The position numbers and the translations under genes are program-made. The notes below the pieces were generated by a model. The model did not search any database and was not told the origin of the DNA. It worked only from the letters and a program-made list of their open reading frames with translations. A DNA stretch of 64,000 nucleotides, from assembly GCA_031769625.1 (NCBI GenBank), contig JAUIMM010000570.1, forward strand, positions 1,054,001 through 1,118,000, written 5' to 3'. Positions 50,538 through 63,593 of this stretch are shown here, piece by piece. The DNA comes from Taudactylus pleione. Lineage: Eukaryota > Chordata > Amphibia > Anura > Myobatrachidae. The number at the start of each line of letters is the position of its first letter. Positions within the stretch are counted from its first letter, which is position 1.

Positions 50538-50898
50538 AAAATGTCCTAGTACATTCAGTAAAGGGGGTTCAATTGTTTTTAGTGCAACGCTCATTAATGG
50601 GCACTCATCGGAGAAATTCAATTGTTGCTCCAGTTGGGTACGAGTGCCGAGGGAACAGACATGTATATAGGTGGTGAGCGGATACGTGTGAAAAGTCAGT
50701 GTTTGGGCGCCTAACCAGGACTTTAGATGGTTTTAGCAGCTGTACACTTCTAAACACGCGCTTTTGGGCACAAGCGCGATAATTAATGAATGCCCAAAAC
50801 AATGGAATTGCTCCGTTGGGTGCCCATTATTTATCAAGTGCTTGCAAAAAAGGGTTCAAAAGAATACACACTATGGAACTACAAACGCAGTCACCATG

Positions 50899-51500
50899 GC
50901 AAGGCTCGACAAATCCTGGTCGCCAGGGCGACTAAGATTGTAGTCCTGGTGACCGAGTTTTCCAAGCTCCCTCCCTGCCGCCGCAGGGAAGCTCCATTTG
51001 CCGGGCGCCCGCTGAAATTTTACCAGCGGGCGCCCGACTCCCTGCAGCGACAGCCGGAGCTCACTCCTGAGCGCCACGTCAGGCTCCCCCCTACTGGGGG
51101 CACTATTACAGGGGGCTTACTACTGGGGGCACTATTACAGGGAGCTTACTACTGGGGGCACTATTACAGGGGGCTTACTACTGGGGGCACTATTACAGGG
51201 GGCACTATTACAAGGGGCTTACTACTGGGGGCACTATTACAGGGGGCTTACTACTAGAGGCACTATTACAGGGGGCACCATTACAAGGGGCTTACTACTG
51301 GGGGCACAATTACAGGGGGCTTACTACTAAAGGCACTATTACAAGGGGCTTACTACTGGGGGCACTATTACAGGGGCACTGAAAGGGCATGTGTGGTGGT
51401 CTATACAAGCTTTCATATATTTTGGTAATGGACAATGGTCTGGCTCCTAAACTTTTAAGATGGCTCCTAGATTTTACAAAAACTTGTCAAGCCCTGCACC
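50899..51500. mobile_element. TIR element with internal minisatellite
   Basis: CAAGGCTCGACAAATCCTGG at the left is answered by AAAACTTGTCAAGCCCTGCA at the right. The inner left part has CGGGCGCCCGCTGAAATTTT and its complement. The minisatellite at 51090-51378 lies between the ends. Confidence 0.65.
51090..51378. repeat. 29-bp minisatellite
   Basis: About ten units of CTACTGGGGGCACTATTACA + GGGGGCTTA, with some truncated units. Confidence 0.93.
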
Positions 51501-51825
51501 ATTGTATTCGGTTTGCAAAGCCACACTTATTTCCTGCATTACATTAGATTGGCACAGGGGCTGGTTGTGCAGCGGGTGCTCTGCGGCGTGTTGTCACATT
51601 ACAAAATTGAGGCAACAAGCTGCCTAGCTGTAAAAAAAAAAAAAAAAAAAACAACTAAAAAAACCCAAAAAAACACCTGTTAGCACACATACGCATGCAA
51701 CGTGAACGCTGGGGAGAAGCACAGGTGACAGATCAGTGTAGGTTATCTGATACACTGTGCTGCAATCTGTACCCTGGATCATACTGGGTGTTAGATGAAC
51801 AAAGAAGAATCACAAGTGAGCATCT

Positions 51826-52112
51826 TAAGCTGGGTACACACTAAATGACGTATGTACCCAGCTATCCAACGGGTGACCCACCCCTGCCGATGGGCCAACA
51901 TATTGGACGGCCAGTACACACGATCCGGTGCCCGACCGCACAATAGGTCGGCCCCTGGTGCATATCACTGCATGGGGTAGTCAGCCACATCGTCAGGTTG
52001 GGCTGTATGTAGGGCACACCGCCCGACATATTAGCACACACTGCCCAATTCTGACGGATCAAATCGTGCAAACAGTTAAGAAAAATAAATAAATCGCTCA
52101 GTGTACCCAGCT
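51826..52112. mobile_element. MITE with TTAAGCTGGGTACACACT ends
   Basis: The right end AGTGTACCCAGCT mirrors the left. The interior has CCCGACCGCAC / GGTCGGCCCC and CGGGTGACCCACC words. Confidence 0.75.
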
Positions 52113-53139
52113 GTCATTTTTAGCATCATTGGCGGACAAGGCTAGGTAAAATTCACAATTTCAATTAAAAACATAGATCCTTGTAGATGCTACAGTACTT
52201 CAGCATCCTTACTGGGTGATGCGGAGGGGAAAAAATGACACCAATTTAGCAGTTTGTCAATTCAACAAGAGGTCACACGGGAACCAAAAATAGGGCACAC
52301 ATATGGGGGACATTATTTCCTGGCCACCAGCCTGCATTAACACCACATCGGATTACTTCTCAGGCTGTACACACTATTTGCGCCAAAAGGATGCCCATGT
52401 ACTAATATTTCTCCCTTCGCTTTGCAGCATCAGCACCAGTCACTTCATTCCCTGAGATATAAACAACATTTTTCCCTCAGGTGTGTAAAGTGATCGGGGT
52501 GTTTGTATTTTATTTTAAATAAAACGGACACTGTCCTTAGTACTCTGAGAATCTGGTTTATTTCACAATGCCTGGGGTCTATGTTTCCTGGCAGAGCTGA
52601 GTGGCTGGTCGGTTAGGAATTATTAACATTTCAATTTTTTTTCTTTACAATCAGCCTAATAGAAAAATAAAGCAGCTTGGATTGCCCGCAAGTACAGGTG
52701 CCACAGTCTTCTCTTCCCCATTATTCTTTAGTAACCTGCCAAAACCCTTCTGCCAATTTTATTGTTGTATGATAATCTCAAAATACAATATCTTGTAAGC
52801 AGGGCCACATGCCAAGGGATGTACAGCATCATTGGGGCCAGGACAGATTGCCACTGGGAATGGCAGCATTCAAAAAGGTCTGCTAGCTCTAGTGTATACA
52901 TTTCTCTGTTAGGCACAATTAACAGTTAATTATTCAGGTAGAAGACAACGGGCAGGATGAATGGACATAACCCATAAAATAGAACAAAGAATAAAATATT
53001 CAATCTCTTGGCAAGATTATCCGTGCTAGATTCTTCAGAGACCAACCAGTTCCCCTAACAAAAAATTTATTCGGCACATTGTATAAAGATCTTCTAAATG
53101 GCCTTTATACTGACCACACTTGGCGTCCTTTTACAGGCA
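52113..53139. other. no gene recognised
   Basis: No supported feature. Confidence 0.45.
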
Positions 53140-53425
53140 TTAATTATCATCATCATTTATATATATAGCACCACAAGTGTTCCGCAGCGCCTTACAAAGT
53201 ACATATAAGTAACCAATGACTTACAAAACAATACAAAGCAGGACACGGGCATGTATAATAAACATCACTATATTAGCGCCATTTAGACCCACATAAGCAG
53301 CCAAGTATTAGTTGCCCTAGTGGGGAGTAAGAGATAAATTAAATTACAGTAGGGAGAAGCACAAGAGGGTAGAGGGCCCTGCTCGAAAGAGCTTACATTC
53401 TAAAAGGGAGGGGCAGACAAACAGG
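53140..53425 (-). mobile_element. SINE-like repeat, antisense
   Basis: Read on the minus strand it has TAAGCTCTTTCGAGCAGGGC, then GTAAGGCGCTGCGGAACACT and TGTGGTGCTATATATAAATG, ending in ATGATGATAATT. These are the 3' landmarks of the same repeat superfamily as 32201-32380. Confidence 0.65.
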
Positions 53426-54479
53426 AGTGACACAGATTGGGCAGGTGGGGAGGAAGGAAGATGTAGCAGCAAGTTAGGATGAGAGCTGGAAGGCTTTAAT
53501 ACTAATTTGTTAAAGTGTTAGTTCATTAACCATTTAGAGGTATTTCCAGCATTAATGCAGCTGGAAGTGTTTGCAGAAATAAGTTCCAGCATTGCAGAGA
53601 TTTAGTGTCGTACATCCATCAGTGTCGTACATCCAGCTAGCACAGCGCTATTACCAAACATGTATCGCGGACATCATTTAACCCCTCAAAAGCGCTTTGA
53701 TGTAACCAGACTATCAGCCCACAGTACTCATCACATCACATATCATACTCTACAGATAAGACGCTGTGTTGTGTTCAGGGCTCAGCAAACGCTTATTCAG
53801 AAACAACAGGAGTCCTCTAAATTCCAATAACCTGGCATAGCGGGGCAGCAGCTGAACTTACAATAGCGCACGTTACCACTGGCATAAACAGGCCCCACGG
53901 TTTGCAGGGAAATCACTGTGTAACTTATTTTAATGTAGCGCCTTAAATTGAGGCTGCACTAATGCTGCAGCAAACTGTGAAATTATTAAATGTATAAAAG
54001 TAAAATCATTCTCCCTATAACCGGTTTCCGCTGAGAGGACGCTGGTCTTTCTGCCCCTACCTGGAAGTTGTGGGAGACGCCAGATTTTTTGGGGTAGTCC
54101 CCGACACCCCTGGAAGAGTGGGCGGATCTCCTACAACCTGCCCACTTTCTAGCGAAATGGCCAGGTGGGGAGACAAAACCAGGAACCGCGGCTTTCGAAT
54201 TTAATTTTGGACCCACTCCCTCCCCACGTAAAGAGCCTGTTCCCGTCCCCAAAGTGGTCATTTGCATATCCTCGCCGGACTACTCCCAGAGAGGAGAATG
54301 AAAAAAAGCAGGTATACTGAAAGCGCTCACAAGCAGGGCCCTCTTCCGTCTGTGCTTTTCCTTCCCTCGTTTATACCATCATCTCCTCCCTATTGCAAAC
54401 AATGGCGCTTTTTTTCCTATTAGGACCTCAATTGTAGTTAGTGGTTATATAACATTTGTTCTGTATGCACTGCTTCCAT
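53426..54479. other. no gene recognised
   Basis: Contains the doublet GTGTCGTACATCCA at about 53607 and 53622. No other structure was identified. Confidence 0.45.
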
Positions 54480-54535
54480 TTATGCTACAGACCCCTGTGG
54501 CACCATATAAATAAAGCATAAATAATACTAATAAT
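54480..54535 (+). mobile_element. short 3' tail of an L2-tail SINE
   Basis: CTGTGGCACCATATAAATAA followed by AGCATAAATAATACTAATAA. Confidence 0.55.
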
Positions 54536-54871
54536 GAGCAATATTATCCAGCATGCTCAGGGCTTACATTTTTCTGGATAAGAGCTTTTAACCCATTATA
54601 TAAAGCACAAATAACAATATTTATAAAATACCTTAAAATCAATTATCCCCAAAACTGCTACATTTCTCATCAGAAAAGCATTTTGCACCTATTGCATGAT
54701 TAGCGCTACATCCAGTACTATACAAGAACCTCATCGCATTTAAATGGGTGCTGAATATTGGCTGCATACCCAAAACTACGGGACCGCTGCACACAAAACA
54801 AAAAATACAGGATAACCTTATTCTATGTACAGCAGTGGCTTCATACAGACAATTTTGTGAAGCGCATTTAC

Positions 54872-55214
54872 TTAAGCAGCGTACACACTTGGCAATATTA
54901 ATGAGTGATTGAATGATTAAGACATCGTAATCTTTCAATAGCTCATTAATTGCGCACAAATCGTGCACTATAAATGTCAGAAACGACCAGCGATGAACGC
55001 TCCCGCCGGTCATTTCCTACATCTATCATCACCTGAACATGCAGCCCAATCTGCCGATAACGACAGATTGCCCATGTTCAGGAATGATGGAGGGTGCCTG
55101 CACTGAACGACATATCATTCAGTGAAGGCACTGCAGGGGATCAGGAACGACTGTACGATTACGATGTTGTAATCTTACTGTCTTTCCTAATCGCCAAGTG
55201 TTTACGCTGCTTAA
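54872..55214. mobile_element. MITE with TTAAGCAGCGTACACACTTG ends
   Basis: CAAGTGTTTACGCTGCTTAA at the right is the inverse with two changes. The inner text is rich in CGATTGAATGATT / AATCATTCAA-type pairs. TTAA is present on both sides. Confidence 0.85.
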
Positions 55215-56065
55215 CACCTAGATAGTAGCTGTAACGGAAAGGATGCAGAAAAACTTTTGAGAGTTCTGTCACTAAGCCAGGCAGGCAGAGTGGCATTACC
55301 AGGGTTCTGTGCCATCCCCTTCTGGGATTGCTCCTTTTAGTTTTATTGGTTACACAATACTACAGACTACACACAAAGCAGCGAGGATGTGTTTTTCAGC
55401 CGAGCTTTTTATTACGGCAACGATCAGTGCAGCTTTGCCAAGCTTGGCAGACAGAAATACCTGGCAAGATTATATCATAATGCGGATTTCCTATGTGATT
55501 CATTAAGATAGACTCTTATTGATTGTTAAGGCTCAGGGTGATTGAGATTATGATGGCACAGAGAATGTATTAATTGGCATCCTTTTTGCATTAAAGCAAA
55601 GTATGTTGGCTAAACAATGCCATGTTATCCATTTTTACCCTGAGCTTTTATTAAAGTAGGATGCCAACACTTAACGTAAAAGTTTATCACAATGAACAAC
55701 AAAGAAAAGCACACATTAGGAAAAAGATAATAGTTTCCCTATATAGATTTTTCCACAAACCGGGGAGAAGGGCGGAATAAGCACATTTGACAATCAATGC
55801 GAGTAATTAAATGCTTTTCCTTGCATTACAGGTTCCTCCTAAATGAGTCTGATCAAGTGGGTGAACACAACTTTTACTAGAGGTTAATTGAGGGAGCTCA
55901 TGGGGGGTGACGGGTTTGGGGTGAAACTATAAGTTAATACATTAAGACACTAAACTTTTCACTACCAACGTTACTGTGGTATAAGAATGCAACACATCAC
56001 TAGACCTTGCAGAAACCCCACAACAGGATTATGCAGCCCAGCAATTCCACCCACAGCAATTTATC
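55215..56065. other. no gene recognised
   Basis: AT-rich sequence before the 51-bp array. No supported feature. Confidence 0.45.
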
Positions 56066-56612
56066 CACTCCCTAGTGACACCAATGCATCAGTGCAACAC
56101 AGAAAGGCAGCCTATCCATTCCCTAGTGACACCAATGCATCAGTGCAACACAGAAAGGCAGCCTATCCATTCCCTAGTGACACCAATGCATCAGTGCAAC
56201 ACAGAAAGGCAGCCTATCCATTCCCTAGTGACACCAATGCATCAATGCAATACAGAAAGGCAGCCTATCCATTCCCTAGTGACACCAATGCATCAATGCA
56301 ATACAGAAAGGCAGCCTATCCATTCCCTAGTGACACCAATGCATCAGTGCAACACAGAAAGGCAGCCTATCCATTCCCTAGTGACACCAATGCATCAGTG
56401 CAACACAGAAAGGCAGCCTATCCATTCCCTAGTGACACCAATGCATCAGTGCAACACAGAAAGGCAGCCTATCCATTCCCTAGTGACACCAATGCATCAA
56501 TGCAATACAGAAAGGCAGCCTATCCATTCCCTAGTGACACCAATGCATCAATGCAATACAGAAAGGCAGCCTATCCATTCCCTAGTAACACCAATGCATC
56601 AGTGCAACACAG
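56066..56612. repeat. 51-bp minisatellite, first block
   Basis: Ten to eleven copies of TCCATTCCCTAGTGACACCA + ATGCATCAGTGCAACACAGA + AAGGCAGCCTA, with two sub-types (GTGCAACAC and ATGCAATAC). The unit is 17 codons long, so a long open frame runs through it. It has no independent coding support. Confidence 0.95.
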
Positions 56613-57516
56613 AAAATGGGATTTTGGTACCTACCGGTAAATCCTTTTCTCTGATTCCACAGGGGACACTGGAGGTGCTTACGCAGGGGTATAGAGGCGT
56701 GGATAACTAGAGTCGGCACTTTAAATAATTTAGAAGTGTGAAGCTCCTCCCCCTCTATGCCCCATCAGCCCTCAGTTTAGAAAATGAAGACTGATAGGAG
56801 ATGGAGAACAAGCGGAGTAAAAAGGGAGAGAACACACAATAATCAAAACATACAACCTATGGAACAAACCGAACAGGCAGGCTAAGAGCGCAGAGGTGGG
56901 CGCCAGTGTCCCCAGTGGAATCAGAGAAAAGGATTTACCGGTAGGTACCAAAATCCCATTTTCTCTTTCATCCACTAGGGGACACTGGAGGTGCTTACGC
57001 TGGGGACGTCCCAAAGTTTTCCCCACGGGCGGGAGCGCTCTGCGGGGCCTGCAGAACAAGACGGCCAAAACGGGATGCCGAAACCGTGAACGTGTCAAAT
57101 TTGTAAAACTTGACAAACGTGTGCACAGAAGACCAAGTGGCCGCACGGCACCATTGTGACGTGGAGGCTCCCCTACCGGCCGCCCATGACGCACCCACAG
57201 AACGTGTGGAATGAGCCGAAATGGAGGAAGGAGGCCGGCGTTCAGCACCAACATAAGCCTGATGAATAGTCAGTCAGATCCAACGTGCCAAAGTCTGCTT
57301 AGACGCTGGCCAACCCCTCCGAACCGCATCATAGAGGACAAAAAGTGACTCAGACTTACGGAGGGAAGCAGTCCTGTCAACATAGATGCGGAGAGCTCTA
57401 ACCACATCCAAGGTAGAAGAACCACCAGAGTCCTCCACCAAAGACGGTACAACAATAGGCTGATTAATATGAAAAGCCGACACTACCTTGGGAAGGAAGG
57501 CAGCTACCGCCCGGAG
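56613..57516. mobile_element. insertion splitting the 51-bp array
   Basis: The first part (56613-56962) is a palindrome with AATGGGATTTTGGTACCTAC + CGGTAAATCC ends and the complement at 56930-56962. It is followed by 550 bp beginning CATCCACTAGGGGACACTGG, which repeats GGGGACACTGGAGGTGCTTA from the left arm. The minus-strand frame 57254-56772 runs across this and shows no family I know. It may be one composite element or two. Confidence 0.75.
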
Positions 57517-57950
57517 TTCCCTAGTGAATGAAAGAGAAAGGCAGCCTATCCATTCCCTAGTGACAACAGTGCATCAGTCAAAACAGAAAGGCAGCCTATC
57601 CATTCCCTGGTGACATCAATGCATCAGTGCAACACAGAAAGGCAGCCTATCCATTCTCTAGTGACATCAATGCATCAGTGCAACACAGAAAGGCAGCCTA
57701 TCCATTCCCTAGTGATACCAGTGCAACACAGAAAGGCAGCCTATCCATTCCCTAGTGACATCAATGCATCAGTGCAACACAGAAAGGCAGCCTATCCATT
57801 CTCTAGTGACAACAGTGCATCAGTGTAATGTAGAAAGGCAGCCTATCCATTCCCTAGTGACAACAGTGCATCAGTGTAACGTAGAAAGGCAGCCTAACCA
57901 TTCCCTAGTGAAAACAGTGCAACACAGAAAGGCATCCTATCCATTGACTA
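57517..57950. repeat. 51-bp minisatellite, second block
   Basis: The same unit resumes with more variation: ACATCAATG, ACAACAGTG, GTAATGTAG. Single degenerate copies (ACTAGTGACATCA) continue to about 58200. Confidence 0.92.
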
Positions 57951-58404
57951 GTAACACCAATGCAAGCCATTCATTCACTAGCAACATAACGGTGACACAA
58001 GAATGCATCCCAATCGCTAGGACCTCGCAACATCCCACCAACATGATAATGCAGCCCATCAATATATCCGGACATCAAGACAGGGAGGGAATGCAATTTA
58101 TCCATTCACTAGTGACATCACTAACACAAGAATGTTGCCTATCCACTCACTAGTGACATCAATGTTGCAACACAAGAAGGATGCCTATCCACTAACAATG
58201 GACATCGGTGGAGAACAAAAAAGGGATGAGAAAGGAAAACCTATCCAGACAGCAAATTCTCAATTAGGTATGCTGACAACGCTCTACAAAACCTTGAAAT
58301 ATAAAACAAAAGATGCAACTATTCTATGATTTTGTGGGTGATTCAATGTTCAATAGGAGTTTATAGTAATACTAACGTTTGTTCAAATCCAAAGTGGGTC
58401 TATC

Positions 58405-58575
58405 ACAGAGGTTCCCAAACGCTGTCCTCAAGGCACCCTAACCGACCAGGTTTTAAGGATATCCATGCTTGACCACAGGTGACTTAATTAGTGCCTCAAT
58501 TTGATTTACCCACTTGTGCTCAACTAGGGATCTCTCTAAAACCTGAACTGTAATGGCAGAGTTAGGGAACCTCTG
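58405..58575. mobile_element. palindromic MITE, CAGAGGTTCCCAAA family (copy 2)
   Basis: CAGAGGTTCCCAAACGCTGT and GTTAGGGAACCTCTG ends. Shares CTCAAGGCACCCTAAC and GGTTTTAAGGATATCCATGC with 22546-22730. Confidence 0.82.
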
Positions 58576-60559
58576 CATGATGTTATAAATTCATTAGGAC
58601 CTATTTTCAATCACTGAGCCACGAGTCAGGAAATGTCCTACAGCTTAATTAGGTCACTAGTTCCCAGTGAGTGAATGACTGCAATAGCCTCATGAGCACT
58701 GGTTCTGGAAACTCTCCCGCATCTGTGTAGGTACACATGGAAGGCTTCACCCGATTTGGGCATTCGATAACCAGACCTAAGGAGGCTGACGCAGCACGAG
58801 ATAGATGAATGATCAGCCTAAAAACGCAAGTACTGGGATATTTAAACCTTCACCCATCATGAACCTATCAGAGCGCTGCATTAAACAGATAACAGATCTG
58901 TGTAGAAGTCATATTTCCCTGCAATAAAGCTCTAGAAATTTAAAAAAAAAAAAAAAAACCCATTATATGGGCGATCCCCATCTTCTGCCAACAAGACTAA
59001 CGCACAACCTTCCAAATATGAGAAGAACATCCATATAATATGTACAGAACACGTACATCTCTACACTATGGGGTGTCACAGCACTATACAGTAACTGCTC
59101 CAGGAGCCCAGCAATTATCCTGCACAGTGACAGGAGCTCTGTAGTTCACTACACAGACTTTAAAACCATGTTATATACGATCTACAGATACTGCTAATAA
59201 ATAAAGACAAGGTTATTACCCGATTGACCAAAAAAACATTTATTCCATGGGAGTACGTAGGTAGGGTGGCATTTCGTTTTTACACTATGATAGTCAGAGC
59301 CGAGCAAAGTCCTTGCATACAGCAGGTCTGCAACCGTAGGGCCGTGTACTCTGCCTTACTGCCTATACAAGCAGTCCTCCACACAGGGAGCTAGAAGAAC
59401 CAATACAGTCATAGGCGGTAATATCTGTGCAAACCTTTCCACGTCCGACTACAATAATAACGTATTATCATGGGATAATGATGTCCTCTGCCCCAGGCTA
59501 CAGCTGACAGTTCTCCCCTGCTGAGATCCTGTAGAAATACACGAGACCGACCAGGACAATTGCAGAATACAAATTAGCACAAACCCCTTCACACAAAGAG
59601 GGACGGGATAGAAGACAAGTGTTAAATTGCAGTAGTTTAAAAAATACATAATTAATAAAACACACACAAATCACCCCCGAGTTATAACAAGACTGGGCAC
59701 TAGGTAGGTTAAACAGATTCCATTAAGAGCTGAAAGACTGGAGGGACAACACAAGGCATGGCAGGAGTTTAGACCATGGCTGGGACTGGTCAGCGGGGAA
59801 GGCTCTTGTGTAGAAATTCTCTCTCTGATCTGACACGACAGGAATGCAGCAGGCGACGGAGGCCAACACTGGGCAGCTGTCCCTGCCCATCATGACGCCA
59901 GCATTAAAGGCTGGACCCTACAGATAAACACTGGAGATATTTCCGTGCTGTTGCTTTGTAAATGACAGTGGCATGGACAGTGTGATGGCATCAGCACATC
60001 TGTTACAGCAGATACAGAGCCTGGCATCAGAGCCCTTACAAAGCCTCATCGCAACAGGGATTCTTTATTCAGAGTTATGCAGTGTGCCAGTCACCCACAC
60101 ATTGGTGACAGCGAATCTGTGGGCCAATATTCAGGAGGACTCATCAATTCACCAGGAACTGTTTAATGCCAAACAGGCTGTCTGCAACCGCACAAAACAA
60201 TGACTACACACAGAAAACAATGAATACACTAATTAGCTTCTAATACAACAATACAAGCAGGAAGGCCACAGAGTACAGTCCATAGCATACCAGGTCCTAA
60301 GCTTTGTGCTGCCCCCTGGAGGACTGGTGAAATGCTGCACTTGGGCAATATAAGAATCTGCAATTATATAATTGTTGGGAAACATGCTATCTTCCTGTTC
60401 CCAACATTCCTGCCGATTTTAGAGTTTGCTCCACAGCCTGGGAATGCAATGATCTGGCCAATAGCTCATTAATAAATAATCTTGTGTCACAGAGCAATAA
60501 AGCATGCAAATAAATAACTTATAACTCTGGTTACAAACATTATAAAAGTCGCACACACT
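58576..60559. other. no gene recognised
   Basis: The plus frame 59973-60203 has protein-like composition but no splice-site support or recognisable family. Nothing else stands out. Confidence 0.45.
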
Positions 60560-60980
60560 TATACCCCTTTTCCACCTAAATTCCGGGTCTGACCCGGAGT
60601 TGGAACAAAGTTCCTATCCGGATCAGACCCGGAATTTTGCCGGCGCCGAGACTCGGGATATTCCCGAGTCAGCGCCGCTCACACCGCAGTCAGGTCTGCA
60701 TAGACCCGGCTTTTGCGGAGTGAAAGTGGTCGCTTGGAGATGACGTCATCTCCAAGTGCCACTGAAGCCGGACCAATCTGCCGGCTAGCAGCGCACTCCA
60801 GGTCATCGTGACCCGGAGTACGCTGTTCTCACAGCAGGGTTTCACGGGCTACGCCCGTGTTAAACCCTGCTAGTTACCTGGGTTGGCTTCCCGGGTCACT
60901 CTCTCCCCTTTTACACCAGGGAGCTGCCCGGGTTAACCCTTCAAAAACCCGGGTTTTAGCTCCGGTGTAAAAGGGGTATA
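60560..60980. mobile_element. dispersed element with ATACCCCTTTTCCACC ends (copy 3)
   Basis: The right end GGTGTAAAAGGGGTATA mirrors the left. The interior has CCGGGTCTGACCCGG, ATCAGACCCGGAATTTTGCC, GATGACGTCATC and AACCCGGGTT palindromes. Confidence 0.82.
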
Positions 60981-61028
60981 TTTGTTACAGAGCCCAGCAA
61001 GAGCCAAGTGATAATACCAGCACACATG

Positions 61029-61434
61029 TTAAGGCCCCCCATATATCAGCAATCTGAAAACCACAAGTAAACAATTTGAAGATTTATTGCCTGATTTTAG
61101 GATTTCCCAATTGAGCAATCTGCACCCATACACTACAGATCTTTTTCAGTGATTTGCAGATCGATTGCAACAAACACAGATCGGACAATCTTGAAAGGCC
61201 CATCATTTTACTGGTAACGGTCTGCAAATCTGCTGATCATGGCCATACACTAGCAATCTACAGCCCCAGTCGATCTGTGAAATCCAACATGTTGGACAAT
61301 CTGATTAAACAATTCCAATCACTTTTTGGTTGCAATCTGCGATCTGTGAAGCCCATACATTGCACATTTTTATACACAATCTATTGCAAATTGCACGATT
61401 GCTGCAATCCATCTCTGATGTATGGGGGCCTTTA
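61029..61434. mobile_element. MITE with TTAAGGCCCCCCATA ends
   Basis: TGATGTATGGGGGCCTTTA at the right mirrors the left. The interior repeats GCAATCTG/CAGATTGC and GATCGATTGC words in both orientations. Confidence 0.82.
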
Positions 61435-63254
61435 GGAGTAGACCAGTGTTTCTCAAACTCGGTCCTCAGGACCCCACACAGGTCACTTATTGCAGGTAAA
61501 GGCCACCATACATCAGGGACAAGGGCCATAGCCGAGGAGGGTTCCGAGCGAATCCCTCCGCCGGCTAATAATGCGCGGTGTAGCCCATAGGCTACAGCGG
61601 CTAACGTCATCTTCAGATGGCGTTAGCTGAGGGTGCCAATATCGGGAATGCATCACATTCTGGATATTGGTAAATTTGGCAGCATCGCTTCCCCCATAGA
61701 AACCTATAGAGGAGGGCGGCTGCCAGCGGCATTGGAGGGATCACAGCAGGTATCGGAGATACGTCCCTCCTTCATACATACGGGGGATACTTAGTATTTG
61801 AGGTAACCCCCCCCAAAAAAATAGTGTTTTCAGGGATTTTACCTCAAAAAAAAAAAAAAAAAAAAAAAAGAGACTCAATGACTATGTACGACAGGACTAT
61901 GCCTGAGAGAAATACAGAAGCAATACATTTTACTAGAGTTTTTAGTCAAATTTAGTCACCTGAAGTGAAAGAGGTGCCCGCCCTGTCCTGTAAGATGCCA
62001 TCATTCATCTGAATCAGTGATTGGCAGGTGGAAGCCTCCTTCAAATAGGTAGTTCCAAGGGTAGGCTTTTGGCATAGATTGTTATAAAGTATGGGAGCTC
62101 TGCCCAGTCAGCGCTGTACACCCAGCTCTATGAACGACACTGAATTAACATTTCTGAATGCTTAATAATGAATAGTGAGATGCACTGTATGTATGTACAT
62201 GTACCTACGTATGGGCAGGTGAGGAGATACCCTACTGCAGCTGCAGGAATAGGTCCAGGTGAAAGGTCGGCCGCCATTCCAGACACTGTTTAAAGCCATA
62301 AACACGTCATAGATGCTATTTACAGAATAGTATACAATAGAGTACAGCGGCCTGAAAACTTCTGTTATGGATCAAACACTTTAGTCATGACAGGATAATG
62401 GGCCAGATTCTGGGTTAGAGGCTAACCGCACGCAATGCCGATAGGCACGCAGTTGGCTCCCGATGGTTACGGCATGGAGACGCAGAACTGATTTTGGTGC
62501 AGGGTGCGTGGATTTTAGCGCGCATTCCTTGAAGGTAACTGGGGTGGCTAGGCAGGCGCTCACACAGTATGCCATGTTCAGGTGGCAATGGTGCATCAGA
62601 TGGTGGGTCTAGAAAATGCACAGACGCATTCGCGCAGCTGCAAGTGGGCATCACACAATGAACAAAATCCCGTACATCACGCAGAGTATTTAAAAATTCC
62701 AGAAGGAACGGTTCATTGTAGGGAGATATTTTCTACCACCAAAGACTTTAAGACAGGAGAAAAAAAATTAAAATAGTGGTATAGAGACAGTTCATGTACT
62801 TGAAGATATGTAAATGTCCCGTGCGTCTCACAGAGAATCACACACACACACACACACGTATACATTTGTCAGCCATGGTTTCTTCATTATAACCCCTCCT
62901 TTAGAGGATCTCTTTTGTAGGCGATTGTTGACCCATGTCGCCTATTGCAGTCACCAACGCCTGTAGTGCATACAAGGTCTCGTTGGCCTCGCAGTCGCTT
63001 CAGTGATCGGTGCCGTGTATGGCTGGGATCAGGGCAGTAAGGCTGAAGCTTTATACTTTTACCACCTCAATACTTATCCTTTTCTGAGGTCCTCCCCTTC
63101 CAGATTGTGCCTCTGATATATGTAACTTGTATGGAAATCTACTTCATTCCAATCTATTTATTATTTCAAAAGCTTCTATCATGCAGTACAACAAGATCAA
63201 TAGATTTACAAAAGGAATTAACAGGTGATCCACTCATTCCTCACTGGTGAAGAC
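61435..63254. other. no gene recognised
   Basis: Starts with a fragment of the GTTTCTCAAACTCGGTCCTC repeat (61446-61485), then a decayed palindrome near 61500-61790, a long A run (61846-61869) and a CA run at 62839-62858. Confidence 0.5.
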
Positions 63255-63593
63255 TAAAAGGTGGGTACACATAGGGACGATGTCCTGTCTGCCAATTGGT
63301 AAGAGCACACAAACTGACCAATCCTCGGCCCGATGTGCCCACCTGGTTGTGATGTCAGTCACAAGCGGTGTCTGCAGCAAGGGTACGGGTGGTCGGCTAA
63401 CTGCCCATAAACACAGCACGATGAGCAGATATATATCGGAGGATATTGGCCATCGGCTGTGCAGCACAGCCAATGCGATATGTCTGATAAGTCATTCACA
63501 GACATATCGTCTGTACACACTAGCCGACGCACACACAATACATCGGCCGTTCAATTAAATGGCCGATATTTCGGCCAGTGTGTACCCAGCATA
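63255..63593. mobile_element. MITE with TAAAAGGTGGGTACACATAG ends
   Basis: CAGTGTGTACCCAGCATAA at the right is the imperfect inverse. The interior carries GCCGATATTTCGGCC and GGATATTGGCCATCGGC palindromes. Confidence 0.75.

Noticed and set aside
55987..56710. Two overlapping open frames of over 210 codons across the 51-bp array
   Set aside because: They exist only because the unit is 51 bases long. The peptides are pure repeats in two frames, with no start context or splice support.
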